64,000 bases of DNA, from positions 66,037 to 130,036 of the forward strand of contig NZ_JAMXHT010000010.1 in assembly GCF_023955655.1 (NCBI RefSeq). The letters are read 5' to 3'. Positions 20,248 through 27,372 of the stretch are shown piece after piece. Source of the stretch: Ralstonia soli (GTDB lineage: Bacteria > Pseudomonadota > Gammaproteobacteria > Burkholderiales > Burkholderiaceae). The position numbers and the translations under genes are program-made. Position 1 is the first letter of the stretch, and the number at the start of each line of letters is the position of its first letter. The notes under the pieces are model-generated. The model was not told where the DNA came from. It made no database searches and worked only from the letters and a program-made list of their open reading frames with translations.

Positions 20248-21046
20248 GCGTTGCGCCTGCTGGCGTGTTCGGCAGCGCCGGCAGCCGGAAGATGTCCGGC
20301 GTCATCAGGTCGATACCGCAGTCGAGTGTTTCCACCCAATCGATGAACCGGTTGACCATGGCCTTGCCCCGGAAAGCTTGGCCATGCTGGGGCACGATCC
20401 ATTCGATATCCAGCCCGCGCACCATCTGCGCCCACAACCTGCACACGCGATTTCCGCTCATGTAGCGGCGATGGAACGGCGCCATCAGCGGCAGATGCGC
20501 GTCAAAGTCTTCCACCGGTTTGGCGGCCACGTTGGCATGCACCATCGACGCCCCCAGATCACCCGAGAACAGGATGCGCGACACGGGGTCGTAGAACTGG
20601 AAGTTGCCTTCCGAGTGCAGGAAATGCGCCGGCACCGCCAGCAGATGCGATTGCCCCAGCGGGATCGCCATGCCGGAATCCGGGATCGGCACGATGCGGC
20701 CCTCGGTCTTGCCGACCGTGCAGAAGTGCGGCAGAAAGCGTTCCCACACGCGCGAGATCAGGATGTCGCAGCTCGAACTCGTGAGCCATCTGCCGGCCGA
20801 GGCAACAATGTCCGGATCCGCATGCGAGGCGAGCACGTAGTCGAGCTGCTTGGGCGGAAAGTACCGGTACATCGCCAGGAAGAGCGCGTTGTACGTCATC
20901 TGGCCACCGGGGTCGATCAGCGCGCCGTGGCCGTGATCGACGATGAGGAACTGGTTGGTCTGCACCGGCAGGGTGTCGTGATCGTCGACCAGGTCGGAAA
21001 ACATCAGGCACACGTGCCCGGGCGTTTCGTAGAGCGTGGTGACCAT
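20231..21046 (-). CDS. Flavodiiron-like (ODP-type) metallo-beta-lactamase-fold protein
   Basis: This 271-residue protein has the beta-lactamase-like oxygen-binding diiron domain of flavodiiron proteins but no flavodoxin domain. The metal-binding positions are visible: SHADPDIVAS (usual HxExDH; here HADPDI), a later His in FLHSEGN, the bridging Asp in SGDLGAS and the last His in PQHGQAF. The glutamate is replaced by aspartate and the third ligand His by Ile, so the diiron site may be altered. Stand-alone relatives bind oxygen or NO, sometimes as sensors. It converges on the TetR gene with a 17-base overlap. Confidence 0.75.
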   Translation of the reverse strand: MVTTLYETPGHVCLMFSDLVDDHDTLPVQTNQFLIVDHGHGALIDPGGQMTYNALFLAMYRYFPPKQLDYVLASHADPDIVASAGRWLTSSSCDILISRVWERFLPHFCTVGKTEGRIVPIPDSGMAIPLGQSHLLAVPAHFLHSEGNFQFYDPVSRILFSGDLGASMVHANVAAKPVEDFDAHLPLMAPFHRRYMSGNRVCRLWAQMVRGLDIEWIVPQHGQAFRGKAMVNRFIDWVETLDCGIDLMTPDIFRLPALPNTPAGATLRTRV

Positions 21047-21296
21047 GGGATGGGAAGGGTGCAGGTTGGAATGCCGCGATGGTCGCGCAGCGACTGCCTG
21101 GTACGCTTGATCCGTGTCAAGGCAGTTGTGGTGCCGGCGTTGGCTGTGGTGAGCCGTTGATCCGGCCTGGGACCGGTCTCACGTGATAAACTTTTGATTT
21201 TTAACGCTTTGCGCGAGCCGTTGGCGGCGCTTCCTACTGTTCCCGCCCGCGCCAATCGCGCGCCTGCCATGCCCCTCGGCATGCCGCATCTCCCCT

Positions 21297-22793
21297 ATGA
21301 ATACTGCAACGATGTCTGAAGCGTCTGAAGCGCCGGCCAATGAATCGGTGACGTTCGACAGCTTCGGCCTGCATCCGGACGTCCTCCGCGCGCTGACCGA
21401 AAGCGGCTACACCAAGCCCACGCCCATCCAGGCGGCGGCCATTCCGGTGGTCACCGCCGGCCGCGACGTCATGGGCGCCGCGCAAACCGGCACCGGCAAG
21501 ACCGCCGGCTTCTCGCTGCCGATCATCCACAATCTGCTGCCTGACGCCAACACGAGCGCATCGCCGGCACGCCACCCGGTGCGGGCGCTGATCCTCACGC
21601 CCACGCGCGAGCTGGCTGACCAGGTGTACGACAACGTCGCCAAGTACGCGAAGTACACGGCGCTGCGCAGCGCGGTCGTGTTCGGCGGTGTCGACATGAA
21701 CCCGCAGACCGAGCAACTGCGCCGCGGCGTGGAAATCCTTGTCGCCACGCCGGGCCGTCTGCTTGACCACGTGCAGCAACGCAGCGTGAACCTCTCGCAA
21801 GTGCGCATGCTCGTGCTGGACGAAGCTGACCGCATGCTCGACATGGGCTTCCTGCCCGACTTGCAGCGCATCATCAACCTGCTGCCGGCGCATCGCCAGA
21901 CGCTGCTGTTCTCGGCCACGTTCTCGCCCGAGATCAAGAAGCTGGCTTCAAGCTACCTGCGCCATCCGCAGACGATTGAAGTCGCGCGCAGCAACGCCAC
22001 GGCCGAGAACGTCCGCCAGGTCATCTACACCGTGCCGGACAACCACAAGCAGGCCGCGCTTGTGCACCTGTTGAAGCAGCGTGCGGATCAAGGCCTGCCG
22101 CGCCAGTGCATCGTGTTCTCCAACAGCAAGATCGGCTGTTCGCGCCTGGCGCGTGCGCTGGAGCGTGAAGGCATCAACGCCAACGCTATCCACGGCGACA
22201 AGACGCAGACCGAGCGCATGCAGACGCTCGAAGCGTTCAAGCAAGGTACCGTCGATGTGCTCGTCGCGACCGACGTGGCTGCGCGCGGGCTCGACATCTC
22301 GCAGATGCCGTGCGTGATCAACTTCGACCTGCCGTTCAATGCCGAAGACTACGTGCACCGCATCGGCCGCACGGGCCGTGCCGGTGCGTCTGGCGATGCG
22401 CTGTCGCTGTTCGCGCCGGGCGATGAGCGTTTCCTGGCGGACATCGAAAAGCTGATCAAGCGCAACCTGCCGCGCGAGCAACTGGTTGATTTCGACCCCA
22501 CCGGTGAACAGGCCCGTGACCGCGAACGCCGCGAGCGCGATGAAAAGCGCGCCCGCAGCGAAGTCCGCCGCGCCCGCGAGCGCGACGAGCGCAACGGCGC
22601 CCGCGTGCTGGATCACACGATCGTGCGCCCGGCATTCCGTCCGTCGGATGATCCGTTCTTCAATCGTCCGTACGAATCGACGGCGCCTGCTGAATCGGCA
22701 GAGGCCGCCAAGCCGGCGCAAGCGGCAGGCCACCCGCGCAGCGCCAAGCGCCCCATTGCTGCGCTGCTCGGCGGCGTACCGCGCAAGCGTTAA
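21297..22793 (+). CDS. DEAD-box RNA helicase, RhlE-like
   Basis: This is a 498-residue ATP-dependent RNA helicase. The motif series is complete: Q motif (SGYTKPTPIQ), AQTGTGKTAG (Walker A), PTRELADQ, LDEADRMLDMGF (DEAD), SATF and HRIGRTGRAG. A basic, Arg-rich C-terminal tail (residues about 400-498) probably adds RNA affinity. The best fit is RhlE, which acts in ribosome assembly and RNA turnover at low temperature. The 250-base upstream region carries no gene; a GAGACC-type palindrome (around 21171-21182) is its only notable element. It is not obviously in an operon. Confidence 0.9.
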   Translation: MNTATMSEASEAPANESVTFDSFGLHPDVLRALTESGYTKPTPIQAAAIPVVTAGRDVMGAAQTGTGKTAGFSLPIIHNLLPDANTSASPARHPVRALILTPTRELADQVYDNVAKYAKYTALRSAVVFGGVDMNPQTEQLRRGVEILVATPGRLLDHVQQRSVNLSQVRMLVLDEADRMLDMGFLPDLQRIINLLPAHRQTLLFSATFSPEIKKLASSYLRHPQTIEVARSNATAENVRQVIYTVPDNHKQAALVHLLKQRADQGLPRQCIVFSNSKIGCSRLARALEREGINANAIHGDKTQTERMQTLEAFKQGTVDVLVATDVAARGLDISQMPCVINFDLPFNAEDYVHRIGRTGRAGASGDALSLFAPGDERFLADIEKLIKRNLPREQLVDFDPTGEQARDRERRERDEKRARSEVRRARERDERNGARVLDHTIVRPAFRPSDDPFFNRPYESTAPAESAEAAKPAQAAGHPRSAKRPIAALLGGVPRKR

Positions 22794-22821
22794 ATCAACG
22801 CAGCAGAACGGCGGCCGATGT

Positions 22822-23775
22822 TCACAACATGCGTGCCGCCGGGGTCAACCGTGCAACGCGGTTGGCCCATGCCGGGACGGCTTCCCGGTAGAACGTTTCC
22901 ATCTCCCCCGCGCGAATCTCCAGCCCCAGGTGCCGGGCCGCTTCAATCAGTGCGGTTAGCGGCTGGCTGCGGTTGATGGCGCGCGCGCCGGTCTGCTTGC
23001 TGAGCTTTTCCCCATCCGCGTTCACCACCACGGGCACGTGCAAGTAGCGCACGGCGGGCAGCCCCAGCAGCTGTTGTAGATAGATCTGGCGCGGCGTCGA
23101 GTCGAGCAGATCTGCGCCGCGCACCACGTCGGTGATGCCCTGCGTGGCATCGTCTACCACCACTGCAATCTGATACGCCCACATGCCGTCGGCGCGCTTG
23201 AGCACGAAGTCGCCCACGGTTTCGGCCAGGTTCTGGCATTGCGTGCCTTGCCAGCGGTCGTTGAAGCATACGGTGGCGGCATCCGCGTCCGGCACGCGCA
23301 CGCGCCAGGCGCGCGGCTGACGGCCGTTCAGGCCGTTGCGGCAGGTGCCCGGATAGATCAGCGTCTGGTGGCGCAGGCGGCCGTTGGCATCGATGGTGGT
23401 GACGGAATCGGCGATCTCGCGGCGCGTGCAGCCGCACGGGTAGAGGCTGCCGACGGCTTGCAGTTGCTCCAGCGCCTGCTCGAAGCGCGACAGGTGCGTG
23501 CTCTGCCACTGCGGCGCTTCGTCGGGAATCAGCTGCAGTGCCTCCAACGTGGCGAGGATGTCGCGGTCTGCGCCGGGCACGTTGCGCTGGAAGTCGATGT
23601 CTTCGATGCGCACGAGCCACGTACCGCCGTGTACGCGCGCATCGAGCCAGCTCGCCAGCGCGGTGACCAGCGAGCCAATATGCAGCGGGCCCGTGGGCGA
23701 CGGCGCAAAGCGGCCACGGTACGGGCCACGTGATGCGGAGGTGGATTCCGGAAATTCGAGATTGGCTTGGGACAA
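22822..23775 (-). CDS. gluQ: Glutamyl-Q tRNA(Asp) synthetase
   Basis: GluQ-RS attaches glutamate to queuosine in the anticodon of tRNA-Asp. It is a shortened GluRS lacking the anticodon-binding domain, and the 317-residue length fits. The class I signatures are HIGSL (about residue 32) and KLSKQ near residue 250. Zinc-site cysteines lie in YPCGCTRREI. No ATG is available near the N-terminus; a TTG preceded by TGGAG at seven bases gives a start (MSQANLEFPE) that fits the family. It runs in the same direction as the LysR gene upstream. Confidence 0.93.
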   Translation of the reverse strand: MSQANLEFPESTSASRGPYRGRFAPSPTGPLHIGSLVTALASWLDARVHGGTWLVRIEDIDFQRNVPGADRDILATLEALQLIPDEAPQWQSTHLSRFEQALEQLQAVGSLYPCGCTRREIADSVTTIDANGRLRHQTLIYPGTCRNGLNGRQPRAWRVRVPDADAATVCFNDRWQGTQCQNLAETVGDFVLKRADGMWAYQIAVVVDDATQGITDVVRGADLLDSTPRQIYLQQLLGLPAVRYLHVPVVVNADGEKLSKQTGARAINRSQPLTALIEAARHLGLEIRAGEMETFYREAVPAWANRVARLTPAARML

Positions 23776-23828
23776 CGCAGAACTCCAGGCACGGATGCCG
23801 ATACGGCTATTGTGGAGGATCGATCCGG

Positions 23829-24731
23829 CTACTGCATCAGCAGGGCTTGCGCTAGGCGCGGGTCGTCGAGCTTGTCGACCCACCATTGCAGTGCCTTGCC
23901 GCGCATATTGTTGCGCCAGGCCACCTGAAAGGTGCCGGCACGGTCGTCTTCGGTGGTGGTCTTGGCGATCAGCACGCCGGAATCCAGATACGGCTGCGCC
24001 AGCGGCACCGGCAACCAGCCGCAGCCCAGGCCGCGAATCTGTGCCTGCACCTTGTCGGCCATGGACGGCACCACCAGCGTGTCCTGGCCGGCCATGATGC
24101 CGATGGTGCGCGCTGGCAGGCTGCGTGACGTATCCCCCACGGCAACGATGCGGTGGCGCGTGATGGCCGCCGCAGGCAGCGGCTCTTCCATCTGTGCGAG
24201 CGGGTGATGTGCAGCCACTGCGAATACGAACGGAATGGTCCCGAGCGTACGCGTTTGCAGGCCCTGGACTTGCATCGCCTGTGCCGGTCCGATCAGCAAA
24301 TCCGCGCGGCCCGACAGCAGGGCATCCCACGTACCGGCCAGCACCTCGCGGCAGAAGCGCAGGCGCGTGGCGGTGTTCTCGGCGTAGAAATCCTGGATCA
24401 CAGGCATGAGTGCGCGAAAGTGCATGAGGTCATCCACCACGATGGTCAGCGTGGCTTCCCAGCCAGTGGCCAGGCGCTTGACGCGACGGGCCAGTTCATC
24501 GGCGGCCTGGAGCAGATGGCGGCCTTCATCAAGCAGCGCGCGGCCGGCAGGGGTGAGTTCTGCGCGATGGCGCCGGCGGTCGAACAGCAGCACGTCGAGA
24601 TCGTCTTCGAGCTTGCGCACCACATAGGTGAGCGCCGATGGCACTTTGCCGAGCTCATGGGCGGCGGCAGCAAAGCTGCCTTTGCGTTCGATCGCATCCA
24701 GCACTTCCAGAGATTCGAGTGATAGCGCCAT
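23829..24731 (-). CDS. LysR family transcriptional regulator
   Basis: This is a 300-residue LysR-type regulator. The N-terminal winged helix-turn-helix (SLESLEVLDAIERKGSFAAA ... HELGKVPSALTYVVRKLEDD) spans residues 4-60, and a periplasmic-binding-like effector domain follows. It is divergent from the pirin gene with 106 bases between them, the usual layout for a LysR regulator and its target, so control of the pirin gene is likely. The effector is unknown. Confidence 0.92.
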   Translation of the reverse strand: MALSLESLEVLDAIERKGSFAAAAHELGKVPSALTYVVRKLEDDLDVLLFDRRRHRAELTPAGRALLDEGRHLLQAADELARRVKRLATGWEATLTIVVDDLMHFRALMPVIQDFYAENTATRLRFCREVLAGTWDALLSGRADLLIGPAQAMQVQGLQTRTLGTIPFVFAVAAHHPLAQMEEPLPAAAITRHRIVAVGDTSRSLPARTIGIMAGQDTLVVPSMADKVQAQIRGLGCGWLPVPLAQPYLDSGVLIAKTTTEDDRAGTFQVAWRNNMRGKALQWWVDKLDDPRLAQALLMQ

Positions 24732-24746
24732 GTTCAGATTTTTTGA

Positions 24747-24768
24747 TGGTATGAATCAAAGACGTACC
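24747..24768. promoter_or_regulatory. Candidate LysR binding site upstream of the pirin gene
   Basis: TGGTA and TACC form an interrupted palindrome with 13 bases between GGTA and TACC, containing the T-N11-A type spacing that LysR proteins favour. It sits just upstream of the LysR start and 70 bases before the pirin start. Confidence 0.3.
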
Positions 24769-24837
24769 GCGCAACTATAGCCAATCTGCGTACCATTCAC
24801 ACATCAACGCAGTGATTTGGATAGGAGGTTCATCAAA

Positions 24838-25536
24838 ATGATTGAAATCCGCCCCTCGGAAGACCGCGGTTACGCAGACCACGGCTGGCTGAAGTCGTAT
24901 CACAGCTTCTCGTTTGCCGATTACATGGACTCGGAACATGTCCAGTTCGGGCCGCTGCGCGTCATCAACGAAGACCGCGTCGCCGCCGGCATGGGCTTCG
25001 GCACGCATGGCCATCGCGACATGGAAATCATCAGCTATGTGCTCGACGGCGAGCTGGCGCACAAGGACAGCATGGGCAACGGCAGCGTGCTGCGCCCCGG
25101 CGACGTGCAACGCATGACGGCTGGGACAGGCGTGCGTCACTCCGAGTTCAACCATGCGCAGGACCAGACCACGCATTTCCTGCAGATCTGGGTGTTGCCC
25201 GCGCAGTTGAACCTCACGCCGGGTTATGAAGAGCGCCATTTCGACGAGTCGGCCAAGCGCGGCAAGCTCGCCCTGATCGCCAGCGCCGATGGCCGTGACG
25301 ATTCGGTCAAGGTGCATCAGGACATGGCCCTGTACGCCGGCAAGTTTGACGGCGCCGAAACCGCCACGTTGCCTATCGCCGAGGGCCGCCGTGCCTATGT
25401 GCACGTGGTGCGGGGCAAGATTAGTGTCAACGGCCGTACGCTGGTCGGGGGCGATGCCGCCAAGCTCACCAGCGAAACGGTGGTGACGCTCTCAGGTGGC
25501 GAAGACAGCGAAGTGCTGGTGTTCGATTTGCCGTAA
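24838..25536 (+). CDS. Pirin family protein
   Basis: Pirins are bicupin proteins; some are quercetin 2,3-dioxygenases and others act as redox-dependent regulators. The 232-residue protein keeps the N-terminal cupin metal ligands: the two His in GTHGHRDME (about residues 56-58) and the His/Glu pair in GVRHSEFNH (about residues 98-103). AGGAGG nine bases before the ATG fixes the start. It is divergent from the LysR gene and ends in a strong terminator. Without a test of dioxygenase activity the role is open; oxidative stress response is common for pirins beside LysR regulators and flavodoxin-like enzymes. Confidence 0.92.
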   Translation: MIEIRPSEDRGYADHGWLKSYHSFSFADYMDSEHVQFGPLRVINEDRVAAGMGFGTHGHRDMEIISYVLDGELAHKDSMGNGSVLRPGDVQRMTAGTGVRHSEFNHAQDQTTHFLQIWVLPAQLNLTPGYEERHFDESAKRGKLALIASADGRDDSVKVHQDMALYAGKFDGAETATLPIAEGRRAYVHVVRGKISVNGRTLVGGDAAKLTSETVVTLSGGEDSEVLVFDLP

Positions 25537-25541
25537 TGTTG

Positions 25542-25568
25542 ACGGCGCACGCTGTGTGCGCCGTTTTT
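25542..25568 (+). terminator. Intrinsic terminator after the pirin gene
   Basis: The perfect nine-base stem ACGGCGCAC / GTGCGCCGT with a five-base loop runs directly into TTTTT. It separates the pirin gene from the flavodoxin-like gene, so the latter needs its own promoter in the following 50 bases or depends on read-through. Confidence 0.88.
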
Positions 25569-25616
25569 CTTGTTCTCGTCATTCCCCGTCGTTACCCCAA
25601 CCACAAGAGGATTCCC

Positions 25617-26189
25617 ATGGCACGAGTTGCAGTCGTTTATCACAGCGGTTATGGCCACACCAAGAAGCAAGCCGAGGCCGTGTTTGCGGGCGTGCAGAAC
25701 GCCGGCGCCGAGGCGCACCTGATCTCGGTCACCGACGTCAATGACGACACCTGGGCGCTGCTGGCCGGTGTCGACACCATCATCTTTGGCGCGCCGACGT
25801 ACATGGGCGGCGTCTCGGGTGACTTCAAGAAATTTGCTGACGCGTCGTCCAAGGCATGGTTCACGGGCGCGTGGAAGGACAAGATTGCCGCGGGCTTCAC
25901 GAACTCGGCGTCGATGAACGGCGACAAATTTTCGTCGATCCAGTACCTGTGGACGCTGTCGCAGCAGCACGGAATGATCTGGGTGGGCACGGGCATGATG
26001 CCGGCCAACAGCAAGGCCGCCACCCGCAACGACATCAACTACCTGGCGGGCTTTGGTGGCGCGCTGGCGCAATCGCCGTCGGACGCGAGCCCCGAAGAAG
26101 GCCCGCTGCCCGGCGACCTGGAAACCGCCAAGCTGTTCGGCGAGCGCGTCGTCGCCATTACCAACCAGTTCGTGCGTGGCCGTCAGTAA
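25617..26189 (+). CDS. Flavodoxin-family NAD(P)H-dependent oxidoreductase (WrbA-like)
   Basis: This 190-residue FMN protein has the flavodoxin-like fold. The phosphate-binding loop is YHSGYGHTKKQAE (residues 8-20), and the FMN-ring loops GAPTYMGGVSGDFK (about residue 62) and GTGMMPANSK are present. It resembles WrbA-type NAD(P)H:quinone oxidoreductases that reduce quinones by two electrons and protect against semiquinone radicals. AAGAGG precedes the ATG chosen (MARVAVVYHSG). The longer upstream frame would run through the pirin terminator and is rejected. Confidence 0.88.
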   Translation: MARVAVVYHSGYGHTKKQAEAVFAGVQNAGAEAHLISVTDVNDDTWALLAGVDTIIFGAPTYMGGVSGDFKKFADASSKAWFTGAWKDKIAAGFTNSASMNGDKFSSIQYLWTLSQQHGMIWVGTGMMPANSKAATRNDINYLAGFGGALAQSPSDASPEEGPLPGDLETAKLFGERVVAITNQFVRGRQ

Positions 26190-26202
26190 GCTCCGTTCGC
26201 GC

Positions 26203-26235
26203 AAAAGAAAAACGCCGGCATGTCCGGCGTTTTTT
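26203..26235. terminator. Bidirectional terminator after the flavodoxin-like gene
   Basis: The stem ACGCCGG / CCGGCGT is flanked by an A-rich run on the left and TTTTTT on the right. It can end the plus-strand flavodoxin gene and the minus-strand trhO-lipoprotein transcript. Confidence 0.88.
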
Positions 26236-26251
26236 ATTGCTCGCGTGTGCG

Positions 26252-26377
26252 TCAGAATCGCGTGCCCGTTCCGCAGAACATGCCGCGGTTGGACCCGCCC
26301 GCGCAACTGGTCGAGCAGCCGCCCAGTGCTACCAGGCAGAGCAGGGTGGCGATGAGGGCGGCAGCCAGGCGCTTCAT
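26252..26377 (-). CDS. Small lipoprotein coupled to trhO
   Basis: This is a 41-residue predicted lipoprotein. MKR, a hydrophobic stretch and the lipobox LVALGGC (Cys at about residue 26) are followed by only about 15 residues rich in Gly, Cys and Ser. The start codon overlaps the trhO stop (ATGA), so it is translationally coupled to that gene, and a terminator follows. Tiny entericidin-like lipoproteins have this shape, but no family assignment is secure. Function is unknown. Confidence 0.6.
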   Translation of the reverse strand: MKRLAAALIATLLCLVALGGCSTSCAGGSNRGMFCGTGTRF

Positions 26378-27222
26378 GCGGCGGCCTGGGTTTGGTGGAG
26401 GGCGCAGTGCGGGCAGCGCTGGCCGGGGACGTAGTCGGCCGATTGCTGCTCTTCCGGCGTCACCACGGCGCGGCAGGCAAAGCACTGCTTGGGGCCGGCC
26501 GGTAGTAACTCGGGGTTGAGCGCCGTGCGGTGGTCGAAGACGAAGCAATCGCCATCGTAATGATCGCCGCCGACTTCCTCGAAGTACTTCAGGATGCCGC
26601 CTTCGAGCTGATATACGCGCTCCACGCCGATCTCCTGCATGTGGATGGCGGCCTTTTCGCAGCGGATGCCGCCCGTGCAGAACGACACCACGGTCTTGCC
26701 GGCAAAGTCATCCTTGTGCGCGGCAATGGCGGGCGGGAATTCGGTGAACTTCTTGATGCCGTAGTCGACAACGTTCTTGAACGTGCCGACGGCGACTTCG
26801 TAGTCGTTGCGCGTGTCGAGCATCACCACGGGGCGGCCTTCGTCGTCGTGGCCCTGGTCGAGCCAGCGCTTGAGGTCCGGGGGCGTGACAAACGGCGCGC
26901 GACCCTCTTCCGGGCGGATCAGCGGGTGGCGCATGGTGATGATCTCTTTCTTCATGCGCACCAGCAGGCGGCGGAACGGCTGGTGGTCCGAGATGCTTTC
27001 TTTCGGGTTCAGATCGGCAAAGCGGGGGTCGGCGCGCAGCCAGCCGACGATGCCGTCGATCGCCTCACGCGAACCAGCCAGGAAGATGTTGATGCCCTCG
27101 GGGGCCAGCAGCACGGTCCCCTTCAGCTCGCGTGCCTGGCACTCGGCCAGCAGGGCGGGGCGCAGGGTCTCGCGGTCATCGAGGGTGACGAATTTGTAAG
27201 CGGAAATGTTGACGATCTGCAT
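26374..27222 (-). CDS. trhO: tRNA uridine(34) hydroxylase (rhodanese family)
   Basis: TrhO (YceA) makes 5-hydroxyuridine at position 34 of tRNAs, the oxygen-dependent route towards cmo5U/mo5U. From the ATG at [11 protein letters not shown] it has 282 residues. An N-terminal alpha/beta domain precedes the rhodanese domain, whose active-site loop is [13 protein letters not shown] (catalytic Cys about residue 183). A C-terminal pair CFACR ... CPHC looks like a zinc-binding knuckle. The gene is divergent from dnaE, and its stop overlaps the start of a small lipoprotein gene. Confidence 0.92.
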   Translation of the reverse strand: MQIVNISAYKFVTLDDRETLRPALLAECQARELKGTVLLAPEGINIFLAGSREAIDGIVGWLRADPRFADLNPKESISDHQPFRRLLVRMKKEIITMRHPLIRPEEGRAPFVTPPDLKRWLDQGHDDEGRPVVMLDTRNDYEVAVGTFKNVVDYGIKKFTEFPPAIAAHKDDFAGKTVVSFCTGGIRCEKAAIHMQEIGVERVYQLEGGILKYFEEVGGDHYDGDCFVFDHRTALNPELLPAGPKQCFACRAVVTPEEQQSADYVPGQRCPHCALHQTQAAA

Positions 27223-27277
27223 GTGCTGCCGCGCCGGTTTTTGGCGCCTTGGGTAACCCGTTGATTCGTAAGCCGAA

Positions 27278-27283
27278 ATTATA
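27278..27283 (-). promoter_or_regulatory. trhO: -10 box for trhO
   Basis: A perfect TATAAT on the minus strand lies 55 bases upstream of the trhO start. No good -35 is seen at 16-18 bases. Confidence 0.4.
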
Positions 27284-27360
27284 GCCGCCCCTGCGGCCAC
27301 ACGGGGTTGTCGATGGTCAATCGAACCCGGGGCAAATGCTTTGCGGAAGGTGTCACCCGG

Positions 27361-27366
27361 TACAAT
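27361..27366 (+). promoter_or_regulatory. dnaE: -10 box directly before dnaE
   Basis: TACAAT ends six bases before the dnaE ATG. A transcript from it would start at or next to the ATG, that is, be nearly leaderless. The only -35-like sequence (TTGCGG, 27341) is 14 bases away, which is too close. Confidence 0.35.
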
Positions 27367-27372
27367 ACGCGG

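Noticed and set aside
21160-21190. Second copy of the msbA palindrome upstream of the helicase gene
   Set aside because: Only a GGGACCGGTCTC-like core resembles the palindrome end. The inner arm blocks are missing.
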